Counted from the first letter of the stretch, positions 47,330 to 59,428 are shown. The stretch is DNA of 64,000 nucleotides from Mangrovitalea sediminis (GCF_002514725.1 NZ_NTLB01000006.1:1-64000); one strand, 5' to 3'. Numbers and translations are program-made. The notes: generated by a model not told the origin, from the sequence alone.

Positions 47330-48472
47330 ATGAAATCAACTAGTAAATGGATTTTCCTGGCTCTTCTCCAACTCTGCCTGGTCTCCGGCCTGCTCAGTGG
47401 TTGCTCCAGCATGGGCGCCGCTCTGGAAGCCAGCCCCTCCCTGGCGAACGCCATGGGGGTTGCAGATATTCCGATGAGCGACCTGAAAAAATGGTACGTG
47501 TCTGACAACGACCATTTCATCCAGGTCAACGGTTACAACATTCACTATCGGGATGTCGGTCAGGGGCCACCTGTCGTGTTGTTACACGGCATCTTTTCTT
47601 CGCTGCAGACCTGGGACGGCTGGATCGGCGACCTGAGCAAGACGCATCGGGTTATCGCACTGGACATGCCCGGCTACGGGCTGACGGGAGCCCCCAAGGA
47701 TATCGACGATTTCAGCGAGCAGAATATCGTCAACACCTTTGCCAAGTTCGTTGACCGACTGCAACTCGAACACTTCTCCCTGGTGGGCAACTCCCTCGGG
47801 GGGTACGTTGCCGCCACCTATGCCGCCGATTACCCCGAACGGGTCGACCGGCTGATCCTGCTCGACCCTTTTGGTTACCCGCAGAACCTGCCCTGGATCA
47901 TGAGCCTGGCGACCTTCCCGCCTGTGGAGTTCCTGGGCGAATATTGCCTGCCGCCTGTGATTGTGACATTGAATGTGCGCTGGGTTTACGGCGATCCGAG
48001 GCGTATCACGGATGATAATATCTATCGCTATGTCCGTATGAGCCAGCGCGAAGGGGCCAGGAAGATCTACGTCCGCACGCTGGATATGATCAAGAAGCAG
48101 GCGGACACCGAAAAGCCGCTGCCTTTTTACCGGATCAAGGCACCGACCCTCTTGATGTGGGGTGGCAAAGACGACTGGGTTCCCGAGAAGATTTCCAAGA
48201 AATGGCTGGACGACATTGCCAATTCGCGACTCATCGTGTATCCCGGAGTCGGCCACATTCCCATGGAAGAGGTGCCGGAAACGACGCTTAGGGATGCAGA
48301 GCCGTTCCTGGCAGGTGGTTTTGCCGCCCTCGACAAGTCCCATGAGAAGCCAAAGGACGACACAGGTACAGCCATGCCGGACATGGCACCGTTCGATACC
48401 AACCAGATCGAACAGAATGGCGGGAACACGAACAACAACCCCGCGACGCCCCAACCCAGTCCGGCCCAGTAG
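47330..48472 (+). CDS. Alpha/beta-hydrolase lipoprotein
   Basis: A 380-residue outer-membrane or periplasmic lipoprotein: lipobox LLSGC with the cysteine at 25. The hydrolase fold shows VVLLHGIFSS (oxyanion turn), VGNSLGGYVA with the nucleophile serine, a catalytic Asp near GGKDDWVPE and His in PGVGHIPMEE. The last 45 residues are Asn/Pro/Thr-rich and probably disordered. Substrate unknown; lipase, esterase and epoxide hydrolase are all possible. ATG 47330 is chosen for the lipoprotein signal. Confidence 0.85.
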   Translation: MKSTSKWIFLALLQLCLVSGLLSGCSSMGAALEASPSLANAMGVADIPMSDLKKWYVSDNDHFIQVNGYNIHYRDVGQGPPVVLLHGIFSSLQTWDGWIGDLSKTHRVIALDMPGYGLTGAPKDIDDFSEQNIVNTFAKFVDRLQLEHFSLVGNSLGGYVAATYAADYPERVDRLILLDPFGYPQNLPWIMSLATFPPVEFLGEYCLPPVIVTLNVRWVYGDPRRITDDNIYRYVRMSQREGARKIYVRTLDMIKKQADTEKPLPFYRIKAPTLLMWGGKDDWVPEKISKKWLDDIANSRLIVYPGVGHIPMEEVPETTLRDAEPFLAGGFAALDKSHEKPKDDTGTAMPDMAPFDTNQIEQNGGNTNNNPATPQPSPAQ

Positions 48473-48535
48473 CCACACCGAGGGATACGACCCGGCGCCA
48501 GATACGGCGCTGGGAAGCTCCACCTAGCGCCTGGA

Positions 48536-48952
48536 CTAGCCCAATGTCAGGAGGTGCGCCACCGCTTCCTTCCATTCCAGGACAGAGGCATCATCGGATT
48601 CGTAGACCTGGAATCCGATGGTATAGCCCCGAGCCTCCTCTCGACACCACATGACCTCAACGGTCAACAGATACGCCCGCTCGTTGACATGCACCGTCAT
48701 CGGCAGGAGGGCTCCCGTGGGCAGCATTTCCTGAGAATGCACCCTGATGCCGTTGGCGGAGATATCGCTGGTCACACAGGACAACAGGCGGCGAGGCTGG
48801 TCTGCCGTCGGATCGGCGGCCTCCACCTCCACTTCCACCCGCACGCGACCGGTCAAACGGTATTCTCGGCGCTGTTCACGGCTGTCGTCCAGAAGCGGCG
48901 CAAAGTCAGCGTCCTGGCGATTGCTGTCAGGTTCCAGATGCTTATCGGTCAT
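48536..48952 (-). CDS. PilZ domain protein (cyclic-di-GMP receptor)
   Basis: A 138-residue PilZ protein. The two c-di-GMP-binding elements are visible: RREYRL near residue 28 (arginine-rich) and DISANGIRV near 64 (D-x-S-x-x-G). Later strands read LPMTVHVNERAYLLTVEVMWC and YTIGFQVYE. It would change the behaviour of a partner when c-di-GMP is bound. Its start overlaps the stop of the DUF1631 gene upstream as ATGA, so the two are coupled. Confidence 0.88.
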   Translation of the reverse strand: MTDKHLEPDSNRQDADFAPLLDDSREQRREYRLTGRVRVEVEVEAADPTADQPRRLLSCVTSDISANGIRVHSQEMLPTGALLPMTVHVNERAYLLTVEVMWCREEARGYTIGFQVYESDDASVLEWKEAVAHLLTLG

Positions 48953-50703
48953 TGCTTGCCTACCCTGATGCGCCCCACCACACGGGACAGTGTGTCCTCA
49001 AATTCCGCGCCCCCGCTGAGAATCCTGACCTTGCCGTCCTGCAGGTACTTCAGCATCTCGTCACGCAAAATCTCCCGACGGTTCAGGCCCAGGCGATCGA
49101 CGAACAACAACTTCCCACTGGCATTGATTCGCACTGCCAGCTTGAGGCGAAGCCCCTCCTCACCGTCATCGTCTTTCAATTCGATCCAGCCGCCCAGCTT
49201 GATCCCATCGATCTGGGCATACAGTTCGCTGATCCGCTTTTGCTGTGCAGCGGCCTCCGCCTGTGCTTCCGCCTCTGCCGCTTCGCGTTCCGCCGCCAAC
49301 CGGGCCTGCTCTTCCGCCAGCGCCCGGCGCTCGGCATCTGCCCGGGCCCTGGCCTCGGCTTCCTCGCGTGCCTTTTTTAACGATTCGGCCTGCAACCTGG
49401 CATGTTCGACTGCGGCCTTACGCTGCTGTCGCTGCGCCTCGAGCACTTTTCCCAGGCCGGCCAACGTATCCTGTAAAACGTCGGCAAAACTGTTGAGCGG
49501 TGGCAATAGCCGGAGCTGGCCGCTGCCCTGGGCCCCCAGGAACGCCTCGACAGAGGTGACTGCCAGTTTGACGCCATTACCATTGGTCCAGAGCAATTCG
49601 CCCGACTCGCGCAGTTCCGCAAACAGGTAACGGCGCTGCTCTCCTACTCCCTGACCTTCGACAAACCATTGTCCGACGAACCCGCCCGGCACTGGCGTTA
49701 CTTCGGGCTCCAGCCAGGCTCCATCGAACTCGATAACCGGTGCTTGAACCAACGGGACAGCCTGCCCTTGCAAACGCGCGACCAGCAACGACTGGATGCG
49801 ATCCAGGTAACCACTGTCAAAAGCGGTACCCGTCACGCCTTTCCAGACATCGGCAATACGGTCGGTCAGTTGCTCGCCTACCTGATAGAGACGGTCTCTA
49901 TCGGTATCCGACAAGGCAGGATCCGCCACCCAGACCATCCATTCCAGAAGCCGTCCGGCATGACGCCATGCATCGCTTTCCATCCCCTGCTCGAGCGCGA
50001 TCTGGCGCAGCAGGGGCTGCCAGTAGCGATCGATCCATTCGGTCATCAACTCGGGAATCCGTCGGCCCTGAAGTACCCGCCCCAGTAGCGCCCTTGCCCG
50101 TTGCTCAGCCGCTCGCTGGCGCGCTGCCCCCCTTTCGGTCTCCAGCAGTCGCTTGCGCAACTTGTCCCGGCGCTCGCGCTGGACCTCCATCTCCTGATGC
50201 CAGTTGTCGACAAAGGCGGCCAGCGGACCTTCGTCGTTCGCGTCGAAGGCTGACTGCACCGCCTTATAGAACGCCTCCAGACGCTCCAGAACCTGCTTTG
50301 AGGAGCGCCCGCCGGTATCGCTCCAGCCTCGCAGGTCATCAAGCGTGTCCAGCCAGCGTTTAATCGGCGCCGTAACAGCGAGCGCCTCGGCGCCCTGCTC
50401 TGCCAGCTTCCAGGCGAGCCAGAAGCGCAAGCGCGCGACGGCCTTTATCAGCGCCGGATTGAGGCCGGATTTTCGAACAAAGACATCCATCATGCGGTCT
50501 GACAGGTAGGCCGCGTTTACCTGACGCATAGACCATGTTTCGCTACGTGCCTTTAGCACCTGAACGACCGTTTCGTCACAACGGCTCCGCCAACAGTCCG
50601 CCAGAATGGGTCGCCATTCAGTTTCAGGCTCCGCGCTCCGGCCTACAGGATAAGGCAAGTCCGGAACACGTAATTCAGCCAGTATGTCGTCAGCTAGACT
50701 CAC
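48949..50703 (-). CDS. DUF1631 family protein, PilZ partner
   Basis: A 584-residue cytoplasmic protein of the DUF1631 type, sometimes mislabelled thymidine phosphorylase. A helical N-terminal part is followed by VGQWFVEGQGVGEQRRYLFAELR near 355, a long coiled coil rich in Glu, Ala and Arg (residues about 425-510, with repeated AEAEAQAEAAAQ blocks) and a C-terminal domain (KLLFVDRLGLNRREIL) near 545. The start is GTG 50703 without a good ribosome site, so it may be coupled to a small upstream frame. The PilZ gene right after it suggests a c-di-GMP-linked role, which is inference. Confidence 0.82.
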   Translation of the reverse strand: MSLADDILAELRVPDLPYPVGRSAEPETEWRPILADCWRSRCDETVVQVLKARSETWSMRQVNAAYLSDRMMDVFVRKSGLNPALIKAVARLRFWLAWKLAEQGAEALAVTAPIKRWLDTLDDLRGWSDTGGRSSKQVLERLEAFYKAVQSAFDANDEGPLAAFVDNWHQEMEVQRERRDKLRKRLLETERGAARQRAAEQRARALLGRVLQGRRIPELMTEWIDRYWQPLLRQIALEQGMESDAWRHAGRLLEWMVWVADPALSDTDRDRLYQVGEQLTDRIADVWKGVTGTAFDSGYLDRIQSLLVARLQGQAVPLVQAPVIEFDGAWLEPEVTPVPGGFVGQWFVEGQGVGEQRRYLFAELRESGELLWTNGNGVKLAVTSVEAFLGAQGSGQLRLLPPLNSFADVLQDTLAGLGKVLEAQRQQRKAAVEHARLQAESLKKAREEAEARARADAERRALAEEQARLAAEREAAEAEAQAEAAAQQKRISELYAQIDGIKLGGWIELKDDDGEEGLRLKLAVRINASGKLLFVDRLGLNRREILRDEMLKYLQDGKVRILSGGAEFEDTLSRVVGRIRVGKQ

Positions 50704-50908
50704 AGGATTTCACCACATCGGCGTCATAGAAAAGACGCGGAAAAACATCACGCCAGGCAGAGACGATAGCCGCAGGAATCGGTTTGACGGCATCACCCGC
50801 GCTGACTCGGAATAATCGTATCGGGCCCGTAGGTTTCGTGAATGACAGCACCGCAACAGGATATCGGTCCCCCCGCGCGACCACTGTCGGAATTTGCCAT
50901 GATGGCAT
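50690..50908 (-). CDS. Possible small protein upstream of the DUF1631 gene
   Basis: A 72-residue frame whose end overlaps the DUF1631 start by 14 bases. The sequence (VARGDRYPVAVLSFTKPTG, IPAAIVSAWRDVFPRLFYD) looks like folded protein, and its codon use resembles the neighbours. There is no clear Shine-Dalgarno before ATG 50908. The overlap with a gene that also lacks one suggests translational coupling. No family recognised. Confidence 0.35.
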   Translation of the reverse strand: MPSWQIPTVVARGDRYPVAVLSFTKPTGPIRLFRVSAGDAVKPIPAAIVSAWRDVFPRLFYDADVVKSCESS

Positions 50909-51034
50909 AGCGTCTTATACCAAATCATTCCAGCACATAAGACGCCATTGAGCTAGCCTGTTAGATGCGGAAGTATTCCGCGACCGCCATGGAATCCAGG
51001 CAAAGATGTTACATCGATCAGAAGGAGTTGATAC

Positions 51035-51199
51035 ATGTACGACCTAACGCTGGACAGACGAAAATACGCCCGACGCCAGCAGAGCCCGCTGGCGAAAGAC
51101 ACATATCGCGTTCAGGGATACGAGCGCCGAAATGGCGACAGACGCACCGATTGCCGACCGTTGTCGGCATTCCCCTTCCTGCCGCACAGCATGCGTTGA
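51035..51199 (+). CDS. Small basic protein (54 residues)
   Basis: A 54-residue frame with a strong GAAGGAG seven bases before ATG 51035. It is arginine-rich (11 Arg), with paired-arginine motifs DRRKYARR near residue 7 and YERRNGDRR near 29, a pattern seen in small or PilZ-associated bacterial proteins. The end is PFLPHSMR. It lies between the divergent DUF1631 locus and the DAHP synthase gene. No family recognised. The ribosome site and codon pattern argue for a real gene; longer overlapping frames lack such a site. Confidence 0.6.
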   Translation: MYDLTLDRRKYARRQQSPLAKDTYRVQGYERRNGDRRTDCRPLSAFPFLPHSMR

Positions 51200-51458
51200 G
51201 AATCAACTTCACCGAGTTCGGCAATTCCGACGGTCGACATACACTGAAGCCTCGCATGTGGCGCCTTGCTGCATGCGGGGCCGTTGCATTGAAGCGCCAA
51301 ATAAAGCAGACTTGTGGGCCCCACTTCAGGCCAGCACCGACGCGGCGGCCGGCCCTGAAAGTTGTCTTTGGCAGGTATTGCCCCGACACCCGACTGGAAT
51401 AAAGACCCTCAAGGCGGTCCAGCTCTGGTGAAGGAATATCATCAGGAACAGAACCCTT

Positions 51459-52529
51459 ATGTCCGGCGAACAACTCGAGAATCTCAATGTCGCCAGCCAG
51501 GAGCCCTTGATCACCCCGGAGGCCCTGAAGCGCGAAATGCCGCTGTCCGATACAGCCGCAGCCACTGTTACCCAAGGCCGCCAGGTTATTAACAACATCC
51601 TGGACCGGAAGGACCCTCGCCTTATCGTCGTCGTCGGCCCCTGCTCGATTCACGACGTGAAAGCCGCCCGCGAGTATGCGCAGCGTCTGAAGAAACTGAG
51701 CGAAGAGCTGAGCGAAACCCTTTATCTGGTGATGCGCGTCTATTTCGAGAAGCCGCGAACCACCATCGGCTGGAAAGGCCTGATCAACGACCCGCATCTG
51801 GATGACTCATTCGACATCGAGCAAGGCCTGCACATCGGTCGTCGCTTGCTGCTGGATATTGCCGAAATCGGGCTGCCGACTGCGACAGAAGCGCTCGATC
51901 CTATCAGCCCCCAGTATTTGCAGGATACGATTTCCTGGTCGGCCATCGGCGCCCGTACCACCGAATCGCAAACACATCGCGAAATGAGCAGTGGCCTGTC
52001 GACAGCGATCGGCTTCAAGAATGGGACTGACGGCAGCCTGGAAGTCGCAGTCAACGCCATGAAGTCCGTCTCCCATCCGCACAGCTTCCTGGGTATCGAT
52101 CAGCAAGGCCTGGTGTCAGTCATCCGCACCCGTGGCAACCAATACGGTCACGTGGTCCTGCGTGGTGGTGGCGGCAAGCCGAATTACGATTCGGTCAGTG
52201 TTGCGCTGTGCGAGAAGGAGCTTGAAAAAGCCGGGCTGCGCCAGGCCATCATGATCGATTGTAGCCACGCCAACTCCAACAAGGACCCGGCGCTACAGCC
52301 GCTGGTGATGCAGGATGTTGCACATCAGATTATCGAAGGCAACCAGTCCATTATCGGGCTGATGGTGGAAAGTAACCTGAATTGGGGCAGCCAGGCGTTG
52401 CCGGCGGACCTGAAAGACCTGAAATACGGTGTTTCTGTCACCGACGCCTGTATCGACTGGGAAACCACCGAAAAGGCTCTGCGCGACCTGGATCAAAAGC
52501 TGAAACCAGTGCTCGCAGGCCGGCACTAA
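51459..52529 (+). CDS. aroG: 3-deoxy-7-phosphoheptulonate synthase, class I (DAHP synthase)
   Basis: A 356-residue enzyme that joins phosphoenolpyruvate and erythrose-4-phosphate at the start of aromatic amino-acid synthesis. Seen: VVVGPCSIHD near residue 47 (metal cysteine), KPRTTIGWKGL near 98 with the phosphoenolpyruvate-binding lysine and arginine, IGFKNGTDG near 189, and MIDCSHANSNKD near 268 (metal histidine). Which of the AroF, AroG or AroH feedback types it is cannot be told from sequence alone. A ribosome site is weak (CAGGAACAG). No leader peptide was seen in the 250 bases upstream. Confidence 0.93.
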   Translation: MSGEQLENLNVASQEPLITPEALKREMPLSDTAAATVTQGRQVINNILDRKDPRLIVVVGPCSIHDVKAAREYAQRLKKLSEELSETLYLVMRVYFEKPRTTIGWKGLINDPHLDDSFDIEQGLHIGRRLLLDIAEIGLPTATEALDPISPQYLQDTISWSAIGARTTESQTHREMSSGLSTAIGFKNGTDGSLEVAVNAMKSVSHPHSFLGIDQQGLVSVIRTRGNQYGHVVLRGGGGKPNYDSVSVALCEKELEKAGLRQAIMIDCSHANSNKDPALQPLVMQDVAHQIIEGNQSIIGLMVESNLNWGSQALPADLKDLKYGVSVTDACIDWETTEKALRDLDQKLKPVLAGRH

Positions 52530-52540
52530 GTCATATCCTG

Positions 52541-52571
52541 ACGCACAGTGACGACAATCGCTGTGCGTCCT
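52541..52571. terminator. Hairpin between the convergent aroG and cobA genes
   Basis: ACGCACAG (52541-52548) pairs with CTGTGCGT (52561-52568), followed by CCTTT. The T-tract is weak; it may serve both convergent genes. Confidence 0.5.
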
Positions 52572-52586
52572 TTCCCGTCCACGCCA

Positions 52587-53384
52587 TCAACGCCTCAGCA
52601 CCGTGCCGTCAGGTGAGTCCACACCCTCATCTCGCAGTCCCAGCCAGTCCAGTTTACCCCTGAGCCGAACCACTTCCCCCACGATAATGAGCGTGGGCGC
52701 ATGCACGCCCGATGCTTCGACGCGCCCGCTGATAGAGTCCAGTGTTCCCGTAACCACCACCTGCTCCGGCGTCGTTCCCCTGGATACCAGGGCCACCGGC
52801 ATAGAAGGCGCCATCCCATGAGCCATCAGTTCACGCGCAATCACCGGCAGACCGACCAGCCCCATGTAAAAGACCAGGGTCTGGCGATTCTGAACCAGGT
52901 CGTGCCAGGGCAAATCGCAACTGTCATCCTGCAGGTGCCCCGTGACGAAGCGGACAGACTGGGCGTAATTGCGGTGTGTCAGCGGGATACCGGCATAAGC
53001 GGCACACCCTGATGCCGCCGTAATACCCGGAACCACCTGGAACCGAATGCCGGCCTCAGCCAGGGTTTCGATTTCCTCGCCTCCCCGGCCGAAGATGAAC
53101 GGGTCTCCGCCCTTAAGACGCACGACCGTCTTTCCCTGGCGCGCATAGTCGACCAGCAACTGATTGATCGCATGCTGCGGGACCGAATGATTGGAACGTG
53201 CCTTTCCCACGTGGACACGTTCGGCCCCGCTATTGATCAAGGCGAGAATTTCCGGAGAGACCAGCCGGTCATAGAGCACCACGTCCGCCATGCCGATCAG
53301 TCGCAATGCCTTCACGGTCAGCAGATCAGGATCGCCGGGCCCGGCTCCCACCAGAAACACTTCACCTTCAGCCGCAGATGTCAT
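52587..53384 (-). CDS. cobA: Uroporphyrinogen-III C-methyltransferase
   Basis: A 265-residue SAM-dependent methyltransferase that makes precorrin-2, the branch point to siroheme and cobalamin. Seen: [19 protein letters not shown] near residue 9, [13 protein letters not shown] near 35, [17 protein letters not shown] near 87 and [22 protein letters not shown] near 118. It has only this one domain, so the dehydrogenase-ferrochelatase half of CysG must be encoded elsewhere. AAAGGA precedes ATG 53384. It lies 34 bp after serS on the same strand. Its product supports CysI and MetH of this window. Confidence 0.95.
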   Translation of the reverse strand: MTSAAEGEVFLVGAGPGDPDLLTVKALRLIGMADVVLYDRLVSPEILALINSGAERVHVGKARSNHSVPQHAINQLLVDYARQGKTVVRLKGGDPFIFGRGGEEIETLAEAGIRFQVVPGITAASGCAAYAGIPLTHRNYAQSVRFVTGHLQDDSCDLPWHDLVQNRQTLVFYMGLVGLPVIARELMAHGMAPSMPVALVSRGTTPEQVVVTGTLDSISGRVEASGVHAPTLIIVGEVVRLRGKLDWLGLRDEGVDSPDGTVLRR

Positions 53385-53418
53385 CCGCTATTCCTTTGCA
53401 ACGTTATCCGCGGGTCTC

Positions 53419-54759
<1,341 letters not shown>

Positions 54760-54808
54760 CTATTCTAGCCCGGAATGCCGCCGGCTTCATGTCCTCAGGG
54801 CAGCCAGA

Positions 54809-56167
54809 TCAGGATTTATCGGACTTGGGATAGCGCTGCAGAGGGCTGTTCGCATTTAACGCATCGAGATAAGCGCGCTTTTCAGCCAGCTTTTTCTCCA
54901 GACCGCGGTCGACGGGATGGTAATAGCGGGTACCGTCGAGCGCTTCCGGGAAATAGGATTCCCCGGCGGCAAAGGCTTCCGGCTCATCATGGGCATAGCG
55001 GTACTCCGCGCCATGCCCCATATCCTTGAGCAGGGATGTGGGCGCGTTACGCAGATGCACGGGAACCGTGTAATCCGGCTGTTCACGAATGGCCGCCCGG
55101 CAGGCGTTAAAGGCCTTATAGACAGCATTGCTCTTGGGCGCCATCGCCAGATAGATGGTCAGTTGCGCCAGTGCCAGTTCCCCCTCTGGGCTCCCCAGGC
55201 GCTCCTGGACGTCCCAGGCGCTCAATGCCATTTCCAGAGCCCGCGGATCAGCATTACCGACATCCTCACTCGCCACGCGCACCAGGCGCCGGGCCAGATA
55301 CAGCGGATCGCAACCCCCATCCAGCATCCGGCAAAACCAATACAGCGAGGCATCGGGGTCAGAGCCACGAATGGACTTGTGGAGCGCCGAGATCTGGTCA
55401 TAAAACAGGTCCCCGCCTTTATCGAAGCGACGCAGCGACGTCTGCAGGACCTGCTCGAGAATACGCGCATCGATGCGGGGTTTACCGGAACCGTCGTCTT
55501 CCGCCAGATCGGCGGCCACCTCGAGTATATTCAGCGCCCGACGGGCATCCCCATCGGCCGCCTGGGCCATCGCCGCCAGGATGTCTGCATCAACCGCAAC
55601 GCGTTGATTCAACCCGGCAGGTGAGCTCAGGCCCCGCTCAAGAACCTGCACGATATCGCCGTTCTCAAGCGATTTCAGCACGTAGACCCGGGTACGCGAC
55701 AGAAGGGCGCTATTCAGTTCGAAGGAGGGATTTTCCGTCGTGGCACCCACAAAGATCACCGTGCCGTTTTCAATGTGGGGCAGGAAGGCATCCTGCTGCG
55801 ACTTGTTGAAGCGATGTACTTCATCCACGAACAACAGCGTTTCCCGGCCATCCGCTAACTTACGCTGCCGGGCCTGTTCCACAGCCTCGCGGATATCCTT
55901 GACGCCACTGAGTACCGCCGACAGCGTAACGAACACAATGTCGGCGGTTTCTGCCAAGAGGCGGGCAAAGGTCGTCTTGCCCACGCCGGGCGGCCCCCAC
56001 AGGATCATGGAGTGCAACTGCCCCATTTCAACCGCCCGTCGCAACGGCTTACCCGGACCTACCAAATGCGTCTGGCCGACATAATCGGCAAGCGATTCCG
56101 GACGCATCCGTGCCGCCAGTGGTTGCAATGCGGGGTCGGCAGCGAACAGCTGCTCCTGCTGGGCCAT
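54809..56167 (-). CDS. rarA: Replication-associated recombination protein A (AAA ATPase)
   Basis: A 452-residue clamp-loader-like AAA+ ATPase (MgsA/RarA). Walker A is [14 protein letters not shown] near residue 55, Walker B is [17 protein letters not shown] near 107, and sensor 1 follows in [11 protein letters not shown]. The C-terminal helical domain with [19 protein letters not shown] near 397 drives tetramer formation. It acts at stalled replication forks. Its start overlaps the lolA stop by one base (TGATG), so the two are coupled. Confidence 0.96.
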   Translation of the reverse strand: MAQQEQLFAADPALQPLAARMRPESLADYVGQTHLVGPGKPLRRAVEMGQLHSMILWGPPGVGKTTFARLLAETADIVFVTLSAVLSGVKDIREAVEQARQRKLADGRETLLFVDEVHRFNKSQQDAFLPHIENGTVIFVGATTENPSFELNSALLSRTRVYVLKSLENGDIVQVLERGLSSPAGLNQRVAVDADILAAMAQAADGDARRALNILEVAADLAEDDGSGKPRIDARILEQVLQTSLRRFDKGGDLFYDQISALHKSIRGSDPDASLYWFCRMLDGGCDPLYLARRLVRVASEDVGNADPRALEMALSAWDVQERLGSPEGELALAQLTIYLAMAPKSNAVYKAFNACRAAIREQPDYTVPVHLRNAPTSLLKDMGHGAEYRYAHDEPEAFAAGESYFPEALDGTRYYHPVDRGLEKKLAEKRAYLDALNANSPLQRYPKSDKS

Positions 56168-56850
56168 CAGTTCGAACTCTGGATAACATCCGTGCCAGGA
56201 GGAACCTGCAGCTCGAACTTGCTGTCCGCAATCGGCTGATTGGTCACCACATGGCTGAATTGCAGCGTACTCTGCTGGTCCAGCGAGTCATGCAGGCGCA
56301 TCTCCACCAGGGTGTTCTTCTCGAAGCGCAGTGCCAGCGACTCGAACAGGGAGTCCGGATTCTTGGGAACCAAGGTAAACACCACGCCGTTCGCCCGCTC
56401 GGTACGCTGCACCCGGTAGGCCTTATCCAGATTCTTGACGTTACCGCTCAGCAACAGGGCGGGCGTTGAAGACAGGCGCTGGTCCATATCCTGAATGGTC
56501 ACCTGCATCAGGTCGGGGTCGTAGACTTTTACCCGCTTGCCATCCGCCACGATGAACTGCTCCATTGGCGGATTGGTATGCCAATAGAAATAGCCGGGAC
56601 GCTTCGCCAGCATGGTTCCCGAGGAATGCTGTACGACCGCCCCGCTCTTATCCACCACTTTCTGCTGAAAACTGGCGGAAAAGGTCCGGTATCCTTCCAG
56701 GCGAGCGGCCAGCAGTTGGCTGGCATCGGCTGGCGCATTCGCAGCGGCAGCCTGCGATATTCCTGGCGCCAACGTGGCGACGACACAAATCAAGGCTGAT
56801 AGGAATGTTGAGTAAGACGTCGTCAAAAACAATTTGATAAACCGGGACAT
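56167..56850 (-). CDS. lolA: Outer-membrane lipoprotein carrier protein LolA
   Basis: A 227-residue periplasmic carrier that ferries lipoproteins from LolCDE to LolB. The signal peptide is MSRFIKLFL then a hydrophobic run ending near ISQA-AA, residue about 35. The mature part shows [14 protein letters not shown] near 58, [14 protein letters not shown] near 86 and [22 protein letters not shown] at the end. ATG 56850 is chosen because AAGGATTGCT precedes it and the signal peptide begins there; the frame is open 21 codons further. It lies between ftsK and rarA, a widely conserved order. Confidence 0.94.
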   Translation of the reverse strand: MSRFIKLFLTTSYSTFLSALICVVATLAPGISQAAAANAPADASQLLAARLEGYRTFSASFQQKVVDKSGAVVQHSSGTMLAKRPGYFYWHTNPPMEQFIVADGKRVKVYDPDLMQVTIQDMDQRLSSTPALLLSGNVKNLDKAYRVQRTERANGVVFTLVPKNPDSLFESLALRFEKNTLVEMRLHDSLDQQSTLQFSHVVTNQPIADSKFELQVPPGTDVIQSSN

Positions 56851-56878
56851 AGCAATCCTTATTCGCAACGTCGGAACA

Positions 56879-59428
56879 TCAGTCCCTGGGAGGTGGTGGT
56901 GCCAGGACTTCACGAGAGCCGTTGTGGCCTGCAGCGCTTACGACACCGGAGGACTCCATGGCCTCAACCAGATTGGCCGCACGGTTGTAGCCAATCTTGA
57001 ATTTACGCTGAACAGAGGAAATCGACACCCTGCGGCTTTCCGTGACAAAAGCCACGGCTTCGTCGTAGAGCGCGTCCTGCTCGCTATCGCCTTCACCGCC
57101 AAAGGAAGCCGGCATTCCAGGTAGACTCTCACCCTCAGCACCGGAAAGGATCTCTTCGACGAAAACCGGCTCGCCCCGGGCTTTCCAGGCGCTGACCACT
57201 CGATGAACTTCCTCGTCGGCAACAAAGGCACCGTGTACACGCACTGGCAGACCGGTGCCGGGCGGCAGGTACAGCATATCCCCGTGTCCCAGCAATTGCT
57301 CCGCACCACCTTGATCCAGAATGGTTCGTGAGTCGATCTTGGACGACACCTGGAACGACATTCGGGTGGGAATATTGGCTTTGATCAGGCCGGTGATGAC
57401 ATCCACCGACGGGCGCTGGGTAGCCAGAATCAGGTGGATCCCCGCCGCACGTGCCTTTTGGGCAATCCGCGCAATCAATTCTTCAACCTTCTTGCCGACG
57501 ATCATCATCATGTCGGCGAATTCGTCGATGACGACAACGATAAAGGGCAGAACCTCCAGCTCAGGCCGAGCCTGTTCGCTGTTGTCGAGGAACTCATCCG
57601 GCCGCCATAGCGGATCCAGAATGGGTTCACCCGCCGCCGCAGCTTCTCGCAGCTTACGATTGAAACCTGCCAGATTACGCACGCCGAGCGCCGCCATCAG
57701 CTTGTAACGACGCTCCATTTCGGCCACGCACCAACGCAACGCATTAGCCGCTTCCTTCATGTCGGTCACAACAGGCGCGAGCAGATGCGGGATTCCGTCG
57801 TAGATCGACAGCTCCAGCATTTTGGGGTCGACCATGATGAAGCGGACTTCTTCCGGCGTGGCCTTGAGCAGCATGCTCAGCAACATCGCGTTAACACCAA
57901 CGGATTTACCGGACCCGGTAGTACCGGCCACCAGCAAGTGCGGCATTTTCGACAGATTGGCAACAACCGGATTGCCGGCAATGTCATTGCCCAGTGCCAG
58001 CGACAGCGCCGAACTGGCATCCTTGAACTCCGGTGCCGACAGCACTTCGCTGAGGCGTACCATTTCCCGCTCTTCATTGGGAATTTCGATACCCACAACG
58101 GACTTGCCGGGAATCACTTCCACCACGCGCACGCTGAATACCGCCAATGAGCGGGCGAGATCCTTCGCGAGGTTGGAGATACGGCTGACTTTGACACCCG
58201 GCGCCGGCTGAATTTCAAAACGGGTGATCACCGGGCCGGGATTGACTTCCACCACTTCCACCGACACCCCGAAATCCTGCAGTTTCTCCTCCAGCAGGCG
58301 GGACATATGCTCCAGCAGCTCGCGGGAAAAGCCCTTCTTCTTATGGGTTTCCGGCGGGTCCAGCAGGGTAATCGGCGGTATCGGACTGTCCATGTCGTCA
58401 AACAGCGACGGCTGTTGATCATTCACCGATTTCTTTGCAGCCGGCTTGGGATCGCGCCGGAAAGGTGCAATTTTCGGCGCCTTGCCGACCGCGTCGGCCC
58501 CCTTCCCTACCGCAGGCTCTGCGCGCAATGGCGGCTCGGAGCGCGGCACCTTGGGAGGTTCAGGTTCGGTAACGGCAATCACAGGTTCCCGGCGGTCCTC
58601 AACCGGTCTGTCTTCCTTGGGCTTGCGCCGGAAAAGGCGCTTCAACCAACCGGGCTCAGCGTCGAGTTCCTGCGTGTCCTCAATGCGGTCATTGACGACG
58701 GGGGGCTCAACGTCCTTTTTGGGAACCGGCTTGGGAGCTGGCGATGGCACCACCGCTTTGCGGGCCGGTCGGGAGGGTTCAGAATCTTCGTGTTTTTCCT
58801 CCCGGCTGGAAATTCGCTGCCAAACGGTAAGCGCAAGGCCGCCGAGACGATCCATCAACCCCAACCAGGAAATCCCGGTGAAGATAGTGACGGCAAACAG
58901 GAAGATAGCCACCAGAATGACCGTGGCGGCCGGCAAATTGAAGGAGCCGACCATCGAGTTCGACACTTCCCGCCCGATGACACCCCCGGCGCCAGCGTCC
59001 AGCCCAAAGATCGAATAGGTGGCCAGAAGACTCGTCGCAGAAAACAGCAACAGCAGAAAACCGCCCATACGCAGCAGGAACAGCGGCCAGTGAAACGCCA
59101 TGCTGCGGTTGCGCTGACGGATTAACAAAAAGGCGTAATACGCCGTCAGCGCCGGGAACAGGTAGGACACATAGCCAAAGAAATTAAAAAACAGGCTGGC
59201 GAACCAGGCACCGGTCCTCCCGGCATAGTTGGTTGCCTGTGTTTGATGACCGATACTGGCCCAGCCAGGATCCGCCGGATTATAGGAAACCAGTGCCATG
59301 GTCAGGTAAATGCAGAGTGCCACAAGGCCAATCAGCGCGCCTTCCCGACCGCCCTGGGCCAACAGGCGCTGGAAGCGTTTCTGCTTATCGGTATGGGAAT
59401 CCATGGTCGCTGTCTTCAAATCCGACAT
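56879..59428 (-). CDS. ftsK: DNA translocase FtsK
   Basis: An 849-residue divisome ATPase that pumps chromosome ends apart and activates XerCD at dif. Four N-terminal membrane helices (residues about 28-190), a charged linker of roughly 180 residues, then the RecA-like motor with Walker [15 protein letters not shown] near residue 500 and Walker [14 protein letters not shown] near 623, and a C-terminal winged-helix gamma domain ([20 protein letters not shown]) that reads KOPS sites. The linker is shorter than the very long one of E. coli. ATG 59428 has AAGGAC six bases upstream. Confidence 0.95.
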   Translation of the reverse strand: MSDLKTATMDSHTDKQKRFQRLLAQGGREGALIGLVALCIYLTMALVSYNPADPGWASIGHQTQATNYAGRTGAWFASLFFNFFGYVSYLFPALTAYYAFLLIRQRNRSMAFHWPLFLLRMGGFLLLLFSATSLLATYSIFGLDAGAGGVIGREVSNSMVGSFNLPAATVILVAIFLFAVTIFTGISWLGLMDRLGGLALTVWQRISSREEKHEDSEPSRPARKAVVPSPAPKPVPKKDVEPPVVNDRIEDTQELDAEPGWLKRLFRRKPKEDRPVEDRREPVIAVTEPEPPKVPRSEPPLRAEPAVGKGADAVGKAPKIAPFRRDPKPAAKKSVNDQQPSLFDDMDSPIPPITLLDPPETHKKKGFSRELLEHMSRLLEEKLQDFGVSVEVVEVNPGPVITRFEIQPAPGVKVSRISNLAKDLARSLAVFSVRVVEVIPGKSVVGIEIPNEEREMVRLSEVLSAPEFKDASSALSLALGNDIAGNPVVANLSKMPHLLVAGTTGSGKSVGVNAMLLSMLLKATPEEVRFIMVDPKMLELSIYDGIPHLLAPVVTDMKEAANALRWCVAEMERRYKLMAALGVRNLAGFNRKLREAAAAGEPILDPLWRPDEFLDNSEQARPELEVLPFIVVVIDEFADMMMIVGKKVEELIARIAQKARAAGIHLILATQRPSVDVITGLIKANIPTRMSFQVSSKIDSRTILDQGGAEQLLGHGDMLYLPPGTGLPVRVHGAFVADEEVHRVVSAWKARGEPVFVEEILSGAEGESLPGMPASFGGEGDSEQDALYDEAVAFVTESRRVSISSVQRKFKIGYNRAANLVEAMESSGVVSAAGHNGSREVLAPPPPRD

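Noticed and set aside
51018-51797. A 259-codon minus-strand frame opposite the DAHP synthase gene
   Set aside because: It overlaps most of a clear gene start on the other strand, shows no family motif and its composition is that of an antisense shadow.
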